A program made the position numbers and the translations under genes. A stretch of DNA of 64,000 nucleotides from Prevotella sp. S7-1-8 (GTDB lineage Bacteria; Bacteroidota; Bacteroidia; Bacteroidales; Bacteroidaceae), in the NCBI RefSeq assembly GCF_000758925.1, contig NZ_JRNC01000031.1, forward strand, positions 44,612 to 108,611. Reading direction: 5' to 3'. The stretch's first letter is position 1, and each line of letters begins with the position of its first letter. Under the pieces are notes generated by a model, which ran no database searches, was not told the DNA's origin, and was given only the letters and a program-made list of their open reading frames with translations. This document shows positions 1 to 9,557 of this stretch, in pieces.

Positions 1-660
1 CGTCGTTACACAGACATCATTCGGAGTGCGTTTGAGCTTGAAGAGGTGAAGATAGATAAGCCAGAGGTCATCAAGAAATACGAGGAGCGCGGATTTAAAA
101 TCGGTACGACACGGGTGAACGACAACAACAAACAAAAAATAGCCATTAAAAAACGTCCCATCATGCGCGTGACCGATTTGACGTATGAAAACATACACCA
201 TATCTCCGCGTCAAAACTGATCGAAGTACTTGGCCGCAACTTTGGCGGCGGATGGGAATCGCTATCCCAAAGCGCCAAAGACATTATCATGGCAGGATTT
301 GACATCTCAACCAACACGCTACCACAAGACAGGCTTCACAAAGCCGGTGGTCTCTATGAGAAAAAAATAAAAGACGGCTACGAAGTACTCGAAATTCCCA
401 AGGGCACATGGGCGGAGGCCATCTTTGCCAAGGAAAAACCAGAAATAGAGGTCAGACAAGCCAAGCCTGCCATAAAAATAGACCTTGACGAGGAGGAAGA
501 AGAAGAGCTACTGCCAGAAGAAGAAAACAACGAAGAGGAGGAAGAAGACGACTTTGACGAGGACAAGCTCACCGAGGAGAGCTATCGAACCACCTACGAC
601 ACCGATCCCAACGACTTGGAATACGAAGCCGAAGAGATAAGCGACGACACTGATTTCTGA
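1..660 (+). CDS. Acidic-tailed hypothetical protein, 5' end outside window
   Basis: The frame is open from the first base, so the real start probably lies upstream of the window; a GTG at 46 is the only possible start near the edge and I do not favour it. About 219 residues are visible. The first 150 are mixed and globular-looking; the tail from about residue 160 is extremely acidic with long runs of Glu and Asp, which usually means a disordered tail. I do not recognise the family. A strong hairpin with a T-tract follows at 713, so it is the last gene of its transcript. Nothing visible indicates membrane insertion or export. Confidence 0.7.
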   Translation, partial: RRYTDIIRSAFELEEVKIDKPEVIKKYEERGFKIGTTRVNDNNKQKIAIKKRPIMRVTDLTYENIHHISASKLIEVLGRNFGGGWESLSQSAKDIIMAGFDISTNTLPQDRLHKAGGLYEKKIKDGYEVLEIPKGTWAEAIFAKEKPEIEVRQAKPAIKIDLDEEEEEELLPEEENNEEEEEDDFDEDKLTEESYRTTYDTDPNDLEYEAEEISDDTDF

Positions 661-712
661 CCTACGGGCCACAAAGAGAAACCAACAATATAGATTATAC
701 ACACCACCATTC

Positions 713-751
713 ATCCCTCCCAAACATGTTTTGAGAGGGATTTTCTATTTT
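713..751 (+). terminator. Rho-independent terminator after the partial CDS
   Basis: Arms ATCCCTC and GAGGGAT enclose a further CAAA/TTTG pairing, followed by TTTTCTATTTT. It sits 53 nt after the stop codon at 660. Confidence 0.75.
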
Positions 752-861
752 GCGAGCCCATGTTAACACACATCCCGGGCGCACAATCAAATGTCAACCA
801 GCATGATATCGATCATCAAACAGGCCATGCGACGCAAGCATGGAAAAGGTAAATAATTCAT

Positions 862-1158
862 TGAAAAAAAATGACATAAAGCCTCTTGTGCTTAACATGT
901 TTGCAAACGACAAAACGTTTGCTTGCAAATACGCGAGCTTTGAGCGTTTTTCATAACATTCTGGAAATAAACTTTTTACGCCGAAAAAAGCTTGTTTTTG
1001 CGGCAAATAACTTTCCTTTCGTCTCGCCATTAGATATTAATCAGCGGGCGACAAAGCCGTAATGGCAATCCCACTAAAGCCTAAACGGCGCGCCATTGCA
1101 CCCTAAACGGCGCGCCAATAGGTATCAATCGCCTCAAGACGCTAAAGCAAAGGGATAA
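862..1158 (-). repeat. Compound intergenic element, copy 1 (22-nt degenerate array plus AT-rich module)
   Basis: Read on the minus strand, six 22-nt units run from 1158 to 1027; the two best (1114-1093 and 1092-1071) both begin CGCGCCGTTTAGG. After 71 nt comes TTATGAAA (956-949), then after 70 nt the motif ACAAGAGG followed by a T-run (to about 862). The rest of the 661-1371 gap, 752-861 and 1159-1371, holds nothing I can name. The gap lies between convergent genes. Unit length is not a multiple of three, so it is not a coding repeat. Four similar copies lie elsewhere in this window. Confidence 0.75.
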
Positions 1159-1371
1159 AAAAAACAAGGAAATCGGTCTGTCGGCACATTTTTGCTCTGT
1201 AGATTGACAGTAACTACCGACCTAAAATCTTGACGGTTTATTTGACACTTGCCATGATTTAGCAATCTTTCTTGTACAACAAAGGCGAGACTGGCCATCA
1301 GGCCGGATAGCCCCCAAAACATCTGGTAAGTCTGGGCGTCGTTGTCATACCATACACGTGGGCATGGCTGC

Positions 1372-2040
1372 CTATAAAACAAAAACGTAGATCAAGGAAT
1401 GGTACAACTGACATGCAAATATATATAGCAACAGCAAGGGCATGAGCTGTGAGCCTGCCGAGCAAAGACACTGTCCCACATCATACAATCCTCGAAGCCT
1501 GCCACTGAGCATACCATAAGACACAGATACCGTGACGAGCATAAAAGCGATAGTAGGTATCAACCCTGCCGAGAAGCTGCCAGGGAACAATTCGCCCGTG
1601 ACACTCAGCAACACAGCATGCGGCAAGAGCGTGAGCAACATGACCACAACCACCTCCATCACAAACAACAAGCCACAACCACGAAGCGCAAAGCGTTGAC
1701 GGGAGGTGATATGGGACGAACGCTCGTAGACAACAGACCTCAAAGCCTGCCATAACCCACTCGCCGACAAGCCACCCCACGCTATAAAAATGACGATAAG
1801 GCTGACCAATGACGGTCCGGAGAGATTGCCTACAAACTCTCCAAAAAGCCACCTGGCACCACCCGAACTAATGAGCGAACGCATGGAGGCGTCAGGCATG
1901 GCCGCCGTAAGCAACCACGACAAAAAGACAAGCGCCACCTGTAGCAAAGCAAGCGCCAGTGACAAGACATAGATGGCAGAACGTATCTTTCGCCCTCTGC
2001 CCGGAGATGTAACAGCGTTGTCATTTTCCATGCGTTTCAA
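1372..2040 (-). CDS. Multi-pass inner-membrane protein, possibly related to the AbgT transporter N-terminal region
   Basis: This 222-residue protein has about five hydrophobic segments: roughly residues 21-45, 75-95, 120-145, 155-180 and 195-220. The region around residues 55-90 (GGARWLFGEF then GPSLVSLIVIF) reminds me of the start of AbgT-type p-aminobenzoyl-glutamate transporters and short AbgT-like proteins in Bacteroidales, but it is far shorter than a full AbgT transporter, so a substrate cannot be assigned. An internal ATG at residue 4 is an alternative start. A Bacteroidetes -7 box lies 31 nt upstream, so it appears to be transcribed alone, downstream of the response regulator gene. 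Confidence 0.6.
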   Translation of the reverse strand: MKRMENDNAVTSPGRGRKIRSAIYVLSLALALLQVALVFLSWLLTAAMPDASMRSLISSGGARWLFGEFVGNLSGPSLVSLIVIFIAWGGLSASGLWQALRSVVYERSSHITSRQRFALRGCGLLFVMEVVVVMLLTLLPHAVLLSVTGELFPGSFSAGLIPTIAFMLVTVSVSYGMLSGRLRGLYDVGQCLCSAGSQLMPLLLLYIFACQLYHSLIYVFVL

Positions 2041-2070
2041 TGTGATTTTTTAATGTCAGCGGTTGTGAGG

Positions 2071-2078
2071 CAAAAGTA
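2071..2078 (-). promoter_or_regulatory. Bacteroidetes -7 box for the membrane protein gene
   Basis: TACTTTTG on the minus strand matches TAnnTTTG and lies 31 nt before the start at 2040, in the gap after the response regulator stop. Confidence 0.5.
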
Positions 2079-2090
2079 ACAAATGCCACA

Positions 2091-2816
2091 TCAATTTTCA
2101 TCAGGACAAAGATTGTCCACATCAAGTATTCGGAGTTCCAACGCTCTCACCACAAGCCGAGTGGCGTTGACGCCAACGCTTCCTTTGCCCTCGGGAAAAA
2201 GTTTTTGGCTCAACTCGTTTTGTCGTTTTTCCAAACTCTTCACGCCAAAAGGCATGCCTCGCAGATTGGTAATTTGCTCCTTGGTGTAGCCCAAAGCCAA
2301 ATGACGGAGAAAACGTTCGTCGTACTCGTCTATCTCATAATCCACAAGAGCCTCTTGTCTCATCAATTCCTTATTGACGCTACGTTTGAACCTCCCCACT
2401 ATTTTTTCAAGTATGGGTTGGTTGAACACCAACCGCTTGCCCTCCATCACATTGGCCACATCGCCACGAGTGAGCATCTCTCCAGTCTTGAGGATGATGC
2501 CATCGCAACCCGCGTCGAGCGCGTCGCCCCAAAGCTTCTCGTTGAGTATCTCACCCGTGAAAATGAGAATTTTAACCTCCGGATGGGCTTCCTTGGTGTA
2601 GCGGCACAGCTCCACGCCCACTGTCGTGGAGCCGCTCAATCCCAAATCGAGCAACACCAAGTCGGGCAGTTGTTGCTTGAGCAGCTTGATATAGCTCTGC
2701 TCGTTGTCCGCCGTGCCAATGATATGGGCCTCGGGTATGTCATTTTCAATAATTCCAACGGTACCTTTAAGTTCCAAAGGCACATCTTCGACTATGATCA
2801 CGTTAAAATCTTTCAT
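2091..2816 (-). CDS. Two-component response regulator with LuxR/DUF5932-like output domain
   Basis: The 241-residue protein starts with a receiver domain: acidic pair E10/D11, phosphoacceptor D57 in LVLLDLGLSG, T87 in LIFTGE and K110 in IILKTG, the full conserved set. The C-terminal part (about 160-230) is helical, with KEQITNLRGMPFGVKSLEKR resembling the helix-turn-helix of LuxR-like output domains; I recall this type as DUF5932 in Bacteroidales. It lies 16 nt downstream of the large sensor kinase gene and is almost certainly its partner and co-transcribed. Target genes cannot be read from the sequence. DNA binding is inferred from the output domain. Confidence 0.85.
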   Translation of the reverse strand: MKDFNVIIVEDVPLELKGTVGIIENDIPEAHIIGTADNEQSYIKLLKQQLPDLVLLDLGLSGSTTVGVELCRYTKEAHPEVKILIFTGEILNEKLWGDALDAGCDGIILKTGEMLTRGDVANVMEGKRLVFNQPILEKIVGRFKRSVNKELMRQEALVDYEIDEYDERFLRHLALGYTKEQITNLRGMPFGVKSLEKRQNELSQKLFPEGKGSVGVNATRLVVRALELRILDVDNLCPDEN

Positions 2817-2832
2817 AACTATAATCGTTCGT

Positions 2833-5800
2833 TTAATCTTGTTTGTTATCAGCGTTGGTCATGGCTGCTATTTTTGTTGGCGCAGGCGCAAATCGCTTGG
2901 GCATCACTATGGTGAGTTTGACATATCCCTGCGGTGTGAGCGATGGGTTGATGCCGCAACGCCTGAGATTGGTTTGCTCGCCCATCTCGCGCGTAATTTG
3001 TTGGCAAACCAAAAATTTCAGGTCTATGGTATAGGGCGTGAACAGCCCATGGCACTGGTTCGCGTCCAATCTCAAAAGACTCATTAGCGCATCCATGACA
3101 ACATATTTTTCATCGGCCTCACACTGCGACACCATTGGCATTTCGCCATGATTGGCATCTCTCAACAGTTCAAAAAGGAAATCCACTACGTCCGCATCTA
3201 TTCTCAATGGTGTAATTTGGTTCACCGCCTGCAACGAGAGGATATGGTAAAGCTCATGGTAATAGTTCACCAATTGTTCTATGCCATGAAGATTATCGTC
3301 TGTGCCATTGACAAGATGGCGTATGCGCGCGGGATAGTACATGGTTTCATGCTTCAATGTGGACAGGCAATTATCCAACACACTGTTAGACACATGCAAG
3401 CGGTCGTTGTCCATCTCCAATCGTCTCAAGTTGTCCTCGGCCCATTCCATAGAGGTCTCTCGCTTGGACGTCTCATCGATAGAGAGCCTCAACGCCTGCC
3501 GAATACGGTTGACAATGGCATCTATATTTTCTTGTTGTTCTATGGAAATGGAGTATTTTTTAAAATCGTTTAACCGTTCTATCCCATGCAGTTTTTCCGT
3601 GTCTGGCATGTCGGACAGCAACAATTGATTCATAGCGTTGACACGGTCTATGCAGAAACGGTAATTGAGCCTGAAGCGATAATAGAGAAAATAATAAGCT
3701 GGGAAAATGACAGCGAGGAGCGACAGCAACAGTATGACAGCCACATTTTTGTTGGTCTCGCTCTTTTGCATGTTTCGCACATAGGCTGGCAACAAACCGT
3801 CGGCGCTGGCCTCGCGAAAGAGTTGGGTGTAGATACGATTGTTTTTTTGATACACATCCCATTGGTGCAGGGCCAAAGCGGCCACTGCCGTCTCGTTACT
3901 AATGTCAAGGGTGAGCGCTGTATCCGTTGGCTCTAAATAGTGGTGGCAGCTGTCGGCGTAGCGCATGGTCTCGGCATAGGTGCCTTTGATGTTAGAGAAG
4001 TAAGCGCTATCGGCAAAGCGCGCGGCTTTCATGTTCGCGCCGCGAGCTGCCGCGATACGCTCGGCTGAGGTCATGGCAGAGGTGGCTCTATAGGGATTGC
4101 CCTTAGGCTGGGCCATGATTTGAGCCGCGCCCCAATGCGCGCCAGCCAACAACAACAATGTCAAGGCGCGTCTCACCACACCCTTGGGCAGCCGAAATGC
4201 CAGGCGCGTTCCCCTGCCAACCTCGCTCTCGGCATAGATGGAGCACACTTTGAATATTCTACTGATTTTCTTGTATTTCTCAATGATGCCATTGCAGTTT
4301 TTCAAACCAAAGCCATGACCGCCCGTATAGGTCCGGTCAAAAATATGTCCAAGTTGGTCTTCGGCCATGCCCCGACCGTTATCCTCAACGCTTATTTCCA
4401 CATAATCGTCGGTTTCCACGCTGCTCACCCGCACCTTTCCGCCCTCCGGCGTGTATTTGCGGGCATTGTCGGCGATGGTATTGATCATGAAGAGCGTCAG
4501 CGTCTTGTCCGCCTTGACCACGCTATCCGTAGGCTCTACCTCAAGATCAATTCCTTTCATCTTGAAATTCATGTCGCCATGACTAACAATATCAAAAAGT
4601 GACTGCAGCTCGAAGCTCTCTATTTTGAGTCCTATTTCTCCTTGACGCATTTGTATCCATTGGGTCAGCACATCATTGTAATCATTGATACTGTCGGTCA
4701 ACTCTGCAATGTACTGATAGCGTCGCTGTCTCACGTATGGAGATTCGTCGCGTGTTTTCAGCCGTTTCACCTCGTTTTTCATACGGTCTATCAGTGGCGT
4801 CACGGTGTTGGCCAATTGTATCTTGGCGCGCTGCTCAATGTTCAGGCGTTTGTTTTGACGCAAATGCTGTGACAAGACGTAGGTTTGCTCGCGAAGCCGG
4901 TCGTACCGTTCGTTCACGCGCTCCACACGCGTCTCGTTGCGTTTACGCCATTGGGTGAGGGGCTCAAGCAATGAGTCCAGCGAAAAACGAGCGTCGCCGC
5001 GACGTCGCATCACATCAAACGCCACGAGCAACACGCTCACCAAGATGATCATAAAGATTACCGCGGCGAGCATCATATTGAGTTGTGACGACGACTTGTC
5101 AAGTTGGGCGGCTCGCGCCTCCAACTGCCTGTCTTGCCGAGTTTGCTCCTGCGTGTCGAGGTATAGGTTGCGGTTGCGGTCACTGTTCACCTTGTCATCC
5201 ATAGCAGAATAAACCAAACAGAGCTGCTCTCGTATGGAAGCCACAAGATCTGGAGCTTGATTGATGGCGGTGTCGCTCTCCAACGCCCTGCGCAAACATG
5301 CCAAAGCCGACTGATAATCCTTGATGCGCCAAAAGCACTCGGCAAGCGTTCTGTTGACGCCGGCTATCTGGTACACGTCTCCATAAGCCTGCAACATGTC
5401 GTGGGCGCGCTGCGCCAAATTGCCGGCCAAAAGGCTATCGGGCATCCTGTCGATGTTGATATACTTCATGGCAGGCAGGTTGTCGCGGATGAGCATGGCT
5501 CTCGTGCGTGGATTTTGCAGACGCTCGCTCATGCCTTGCATGGCTTGGGCTTCCCAGTATGGATAATCATACTCGCGCGACAAGAGATAACAGCGCATGA
5601 GATAATCAAACTCTTTTTGCGCCACATCTTTCTTGTTATCGGCTTTCACAATGCCACCGGCGCCGACGTTATACCAATAAGACAACTGTTGTGCCATGTC
5701 TTGCTGTATGCTACCGTTAGGATCGATTTCGGCAAGCGCGTTGACAGATTCTTGTATTAAACCTACATAATAGAAATAAGTAGACGCCACAATGCTAAAT

Positions 5801-6282
5801 TCTGACCTCGCATAAATAAGCCTTCTTGCGTAATGGGGCGAGAGCTGGTCCGACTCGTCGTCTATTCTGCGAAGCCTGCGCATGGCGCTTTCCCTATAAA
5901 TGTAGAAGTCCTTGTTGCGCGACTGGCGCTGGCAGAGCCTCATCATCTGTATGTCGGCCACAAGAAGCTCCACTTGATTGTTAGTTTGGGCAAGCACTTT
6001 CCGCAACAAAGTGGCAGCCTTGGCATATTGCATGCGCGCCAAGCACACAAAAGCCAGATTGTTAAGAGCCTCCGCTCCGTCCACGCCCAAACTGTCAGAG
6101 AGGCGCAAACTCTTGCGAGCGTAAAACTCCGTGGAATCTAAATTTCGGTAATGAAAGGCGTAGGAAAGCTCGTTAAGCCGGTCTATCCGAACATCAGCCC
6201 TGTGGCCACAGCCCGAAACCAAGATAACCAAGAAGAAGGTTATCAATAACAATATTGGCTTATATCTACGCAATGTACCCAC
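2833..6282 (-). CDS. Giant lipoprotein-type sensor kinase, DUF5112/DUF5113-like
   Basis: The 1149 residues begin with a lipoprotein signal (lipobox LVSGC, Cys25), then a TPR-rich periplasmic region to about residue 400 and a membrane helix at about 402-425. A cytoplasmic ATPase module follows with N box NTIADNARKY (about 598), DNGRGM (about 634) and GHGFGLKNC (about 656). Two more membrane helices (about 700-721 and 846-869) flank a second external loop. The C-terminal region contains LKHETMYYP, with H978 resembling a phosphoacceptor HExxxP box. The helix before the ATPase module has no histidine at the expected place. The layout matches what I remember as DUF5112/DUF5113 proteins. Paired with the downstream regulator. 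Confidence 0.85.
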   Translation of the reverse strand: MGTLRRYKPILLLITFFLVILVSGCGHRADVRIDRLNELSYAFHYRNLDSTEFYARKSLRLSDSLGVDGAEALNNLAFVCLARMQYAKAATLLRKVLAQTNNQVELLVADIQMMRLCQRQSRNKDFYIYRESAMRRLRRIDDESDQLSPHYARRLIYARSEFSIVASTYFYYVGLIQESVNALAEIDPNGSIQQDMAQQLSYWYNVGAGGIVKADNKKDVAQKEFDYLMRCYLLSREYDYPYWEAQAMQGMSERLQNPRTRAMLIRDNLPAMKYINIDRMPDSLLAGNLAQRAHDMLQAYGDVYQIAGVNRTLAECFWRIKDYQSALACLRRALESDTAINQAPDLVASIREQLCLVYSAMDDKVNSDRNRNLYLDTQEQTRQDRQLEARAAQLDKSSSQLNMMLAAVIFMIILVSVLLVAFDVMRRRGDARFSLDSLLEPLTQWRKRNETRVERVNERYDRLREQTYVLSQHLRQNKRLNIEQRAKIQLANTVTPLIDRMKNEVKRLKTRDESPYVRQRRYQYIAELTDSINDYNDVLTQWIQMRQGEIGLKIESFELQSLFDIVSHGDMNFKMKGIDLEVEPTDSVVKADKTLTLFMINTIADNARKYTPEGGKVRVSSVETDDYVEISVEDNGRGMAEDQLGHIFDRTYTGGHGFGLKNCNGIIEKYKKISRIFKVCSIYAESEVGRGTRLAFRLPKGVVRRALTLLLLAGAHWGAAQIMAQPKGNPYRATSAMTSAERIAAARGANMKAARFADSAYFSNIKGTYAETMRYADSCHHYLEPTDTALTLDISNETAVAALALHQWDVYQKNNRIYTQLFREASADGLLPAYVRNMQKSETNKNVAVILLLSLLAVIFPAYYFLYYRFRLNYRFCIDRVNAMNQLLLSDMPDTEKLHGIERLNDFKKYSISIEQQENIDAIVNRIRQALRLSIDETSKRETSMEWAEDNLRRLEMDNDRLHVSNSVLDNCLSTLKHETMYYPARIRHLVNGTDDNLHGIEQLVNYYHELYHILSLQAVNQITPLRIDADVVDFLFELLRDANHGEMPMVSQCEADEKYVVMDALMSLLRLDANQCHGLFTPYTIDLKFLVCQQITREMGEQTNLRRCGINPSLTPQGYVKLTIVMPKRFAPAPTKIAAMTNADNKQD

Positions 6283-6372
6283 GGTAATAAAACAAAAGCA
6301 AGGTCACACATTAAAAAAGAGCGCTCAAAACGCATGCCTTCTTTAATCCGTGACCAAGTCATAAGTTTTCTA

Positions 6373-7044
6373 TCAGGCGCGAGCCGCCTTGATATATCCA
6401 AGCGCTTCCTTGCACTTTTCTGTGATAGCGTTCCAGTTGCCAGCCGCCACGACATCCTTGGGGAACAACTTGGAGCCCATGCCCACGCATAGCACGCCGG
6501 CCTTGAACCACTCCGTGAGATTTTCCTTGTCGGGCGACACCGCGCCGGTTACCATGATATTAGACCAGCGCAACGGCCCGAGCACGTTCTTTACGAATGA
6601 TGGTCCGCCTACGTTGCCAGCCGGAAACACTTTCGTTACATCGCAGCCCAAAGCCTGCGCGTCGCTTATTTCGGTCACGCTGCCGCATCCGGGGGAATAT
6701 GGAACGAGCCTGCGATTGCACACAGGGGCTATCTCCGGAACAAAGTTTGGGCCTACGATAAAATTAGATCCCAACTGTATATAGAGCGCGGCGGTAGGCG
6801 CGTCAACCACCGTGCCAGCGCCAAGTATGAGCTCGGGGCACTCTTTGTCGGCCCATTTCACGAGCTCTCCAAAGATCTCATGCGCGAAATCGCCTCGATT
6901 GGTGAACTCAAACACGCGCACGCCGCCATCGTAACACGCCTTGATAACATGCTTACAGATATTTATATCCTTGTTGAAAAACACGGGGATCATACCGGTT
7001 TCTCCCATGGCTTCTATCACTTGTACCTTGTTAAACTTTGCCAT
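6373..7044 (-). CDS. kdgA: KDPG/KHG aldolase (2-dehydro-3-deoxy-phosphogluconate aldolase)
   Basis: This class I aldolase cleaves 2-keto-3-deoxy-6-phosphogluconate to pyruvate and glyceraldehyde 3-phosphate. The 223-residue length is usual for the family. The Schiff-base lysine is K138 in VTKVFPAG and the general base is E46 in VFEFTNRG; LGAGTVVDAPTA and FIVGPNF are standard barrel motifs. The gene lies 34 nt downstream of KDG kinase on the same strand, giving the last two steps of uronate or pectin-sugar catabolism in one operon. The Bacteroidales enzyme may also act on 4-hydroxy-2-oxoglutarate. Confidence 0.93.
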   Translation of the reverse strand: MAKFNKVQVIEAMGETGMIPVFFNKDINICKHVIKACYDGGVRVFEFTNRGDFAHEIFGELVKWADKECPELILGAGTVVDAPTAALYIQLGSNFIVGPNFVPEIAPVCNRRLVPYSPGCGSVTEISDAQALGCDVTKVFPAGNVGGPSFVKNVLGPLRWSNIMVTGAVSPDKENLTEWFKAGVLCVGMGSKLFPKDVVAAGNWNAITEKCKEALGYIKAARA

Positions 7045-7078
7045 TGTCTTTTTTTTTAAATAGATTCATGTAGTGTTC

Positions 7079-8101
7079 TTATCGCTGCACGCGACCATTG
7101 GCGTTGCCGCCAGCCAAGCTTTCCACCTCCTCGACGCTCACTTGGTTGAAATCTCCGGGTATGGTATGCTTCAAGGCGGATGCCGCCACGGCAAACTCAA
7201 GGGCCTCGCCCTGTGTCTTTTTGGTCAACAATCCATGGATAAGGCCCCCCGAGAAAGAGTCGCCGCCACCCACGCGGTCTATGATTGGCTCGATATCATA
7301 ACGCTTGCTCTCATAAAAATCGTTGCCATCGTAGATTAGAGCCTTCCATCCATTGCGCGAGGCGGAAAACGATTCGCGTAGTGTAGACACCACGTATTTG
7401 AAACCAAACTCTTTCATCATTCCCTTGAAAATATTGTAATAGCCAGCGGCATCAGTTTTTCCGCCCTCCACGTCAGCGTCAGGTTTGAAACCCAAGCACA
7501 TCTGCGCGTCCTCCTCATTGCCTATGCACACGTCGACATATTGCATCAGCGAGCGCATCACGGAGATGGCCTTTTCCGAAGTCCAGAGTTTTTTGCGGTA
7601 GTTCAAGTCTACCGACACCGTCGCGCCATGACGTTTGGCAGCCTCGCAAGCGAGCTTGGTTATTCCCGCCGCTTTGTCCGAAATGGCTGGCGTGATGCCG
7701 CTCCAGTGAAACCAATCAGCTCCCTCCATGATAGCGTCAAAGTCGAAATCAGACGCGTCGGCATCGGCCATGGCGCTGTGAGCGCGGTCATATATCACCT
7801 TGGAAGGGCGCATGGCGGCGCCAGTCTCCGCGTAATAAAGCCCCACGCGATCCCCACCGCGAGCTATATACCGCGTATTCACGCCATATCTACGCAGCGC
7901 GTTCACCGCGACCTGCCCAATCTCATGCTTCGGCAACTTGCTCACGAAATAAGCGTCATGCCCATAATTGGCCACGCTCACGGCCACATTGGCCTCGCCT
8001 CCACCCGGAATGACACGAAAATGCCCTGCTTGAACAAAACGATCGTTACCCTCTGGTGACAGACGAAGCATAATTTCACCTAATGTTACAATTTTAGCCA
8101 T
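7079..8101 (-). CDS. kdgK: 2-keto-3-deoxygluconate kinase, PfkB family
   Basis: This cytoplasmic sugar kinase phosphorylates 2-keto-3-deoxygluconate with ATP to make KDPG for the aldolase next to it. The 340-residue protein has the PfkB N-terminal signature around PGGGEANVAVSVANYG (residues 32-47) and the C-terminal anion-hole/catalytic motif DRVGGGDSFSGG, with the catalytic base D281. It is the first gene of a two-gene operon with kdgA and is divergent from a LacI-type regulator 196 bp away, which suggests substrate-responsive control. Specificity for KDG rather than another keto-sugar rests on the aldolase neighbour and overall resemblance. Confidence 0.9.
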   Translation of the reverse strand: MAKIVTLGEIMLRLSPEGNDRFVQAGHFRVIPGGGEANVAVSVANYGHDAYFVSKLPKHEIGQVAVNALRRYGVNTRYIARGGDRVGLYYAETGAAMRPSKVIYDRAHSAMADADASDFDFDAIMEGADWFHWSGITPAISDKAAGITKLACEAAKRHGATVSVDLNYRKKLWTSEKAISVMRSLMQYVDVCIGNEEDAQMCLGFKPDADVEGGKTDAAGYYNIFKGMMKEFGFKYVVSTLRESFSASRNGWKALIYDGNDFYESKRYDIEPIIDRVGGGDSFSGGLIHGLLTKKTQGEALEFAVAASALKHTIPGDFNQVSVEEVESLAGGNANGRVQR

Positions 8102-8297
8102 GTTTTTTTACTTTAATTCTTTAATAATTGTTGTTTAGAGATTAATTCCCAAGTACTGTTTACAAAAATAAAAAATAAAATCCAATTAAGCCCCACAAAA
8201 AAACAAAAACATTTTTTTTTCATTAAATAATGGGGCTGTATTTATAATCATTTCAACATTTATTACTATTTTTGCACGTATATATTGCATATATATT
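8102..8297. promoter_or_regulatory. Divergent control region between kdgK and the LacI regulator
   Basis: The very AT-rich 196-bp gap holds a plus-strand -7 box TATTTTTG at 8267-8274 for the regulator gene. Inverted heptamers AGCCCCA (8189-8195) and TGGGGCT (8231-8237) lie 35 bp apart, and a near-symmetrical ATATATTGCATATATA-type sequence touches the regulator start codon. Either could be the operator; this is inference. Confidence 0.5.
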
Positions 8298-9362
8298 ATG
8301 GAAGACAAGATTAGAATAAAGGACATCGCCAAGTGCGCCGGCGTATCTGTAGGAACCGTGGATCGAGTGTTGCATAATCGCCCCAATGTATCTCCCAAAG
8401 CAAGGATAAAAGTAGAAAAGGCACTGAAAGACATGGACTATCAACCCAACATGTACGCCTCCGCCTTAGCTTACAACCGTTCTTACAATTTTCAAATTAT
8501 TATTCCCCAACATGAGCAGGTGGCTTATTGGGAGGAAATAGAGGAAGGGGTCAAAATGGCACAAGAGACTTACCGGGACTTTCATGTCATGGCTCACATC
8601 ATTTATTATGAGCGTTTTGACAACGCTTCTTTCTTGAAAGCCACACAAGAATGCCTTGCCTCCAAACCTGATGGCGTGGTCGTCGTGCCCACCGGATTGA
8701 ATGTCACACGGGAATTTACCGATCAATTGCACCAATTGGGCATTCCGTTTATCATGCTCGACTCTTATTTACCCGACCTCAAGCCGCTGTCTTTCTATGG
8801 CCAAGACTCTTTCTCGAGCGGATACTTCGCAGCCCGGATGCTCATGCTCATAGCTCAAGACGAAAACGAAATCATGATCCTCAAGTTCACCAAGAACGGC
8901 CATGTGGTAAGCAAGCAACAAGAAAACCGCGAAGTTGGGTTTAGACATTTCATGCACGAGCACTTCCCAAACGTAACAATCCACGATTTAGAACTGCCCA
9001 TCGATCAATCCAGACTGTTCTACGACAACATGTTGGAGAAATTTTTCACTAACTATCCCAATGTTCACCAATGTATCACCATGGGGTCAAAAGCGCATGT
9101 CATGGGCACTTTTTTGCTGCGTACCAATCGCAGAGACGTGCAAATCATGGGGTATGACATGGTAGGGCGCAACGCCGATTGCCTTCGACAAGGCAGCATC
9201 TCGTTTCTCATCGCACAGCACGCATACCAGCAAGGCTATTGCTGCGTCACCACTCTATTCAAGGCTATCGTACTGAAAAAGAAAGTTCAACCCGTGAACT
9301 ACATGCCCATCGAGTTGCTCTCACAAGAGAATGTGGATTTCTACCAGCGCACACAGCTCTAA
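8298..9362 (+). CDS. LacI-family transcriptional regulator of the KDG genes
   Basis: The 354-residue protein has an N-terminal LacI helix-turn-helix (residues about 3-25, IKDIAKCAGVSVGTVDRVLH) with the hinge helix around residue 50, then a periplasmic-binding-protein-like sensor domain. It is divergent from kdgK-kdgA, the usual place for a pathway-specific repressor. The sensor domain resembles the sugar-responsive substrate-binding type used by Bacteroidales LacI regulators. The likely inducer is KDG or an upstream uronate, but that is inferred from position. A -7 box sits 24 nt before the ATG. Confidence 0.88.
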   Translation: MEDKIRIKDIAKCAGVSVGTVDRVLHNRPNVSPKARIKVEKALKDMDYQPNMYASALAYNRSYNFQIIIPQHEQVAYWEEIEEGVKMAQETYRDFHVMAHIIYYERFDNASFLKATQECLASKPDGVVVVPTGLNVTREFTDQLHQLGIPFIMLDSYLPDLKPLSFYGQDSFSSGYFAARMLMLIAQDENEIMILKFTKNGHVVSKQQENREVGFRHFMHEHFPNVTIHDLELPIDQSRLFYDNMLEKFFTNYPNVHQCITMGSKAHVMGTFLLRTNRRDVQIMGYDMVGRNADCLRQGSISFLIAQHAYQQGYCCVTTLFKAIVLKKKVQPVNYMPIELLSQENVDFYQRTQL

Positions 9363-9557
9363 ACATGCCCTGAAAAGGCCACGGCAAAGATAACCATAGA
9401 AAATAACACAGACACACGAAATGTAAACACGACACGCCGAGGGCTTGGCCCATACTTGCCAAGCGCGGGTCACCGCTCAGCTTTGTCATCCCACCGCTAT
9501 AGCCATCTCCGCCTCTCTCGCGACATGGACGGGCAACCCTAAAAAACATTTGGGATC

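Noticed and set aside
1027..1158. CRISPR array
   Set aside because: Units lack near-identical repeats with unique spacers; all positions drift, and no cas gene is in the window.
1134..1382. 82-residue minus-strand open frame overlapping the end of the membrane protein gene
   Set aside because: It has a TTG-type start, overlaps the array and shows no family motif or promoter.
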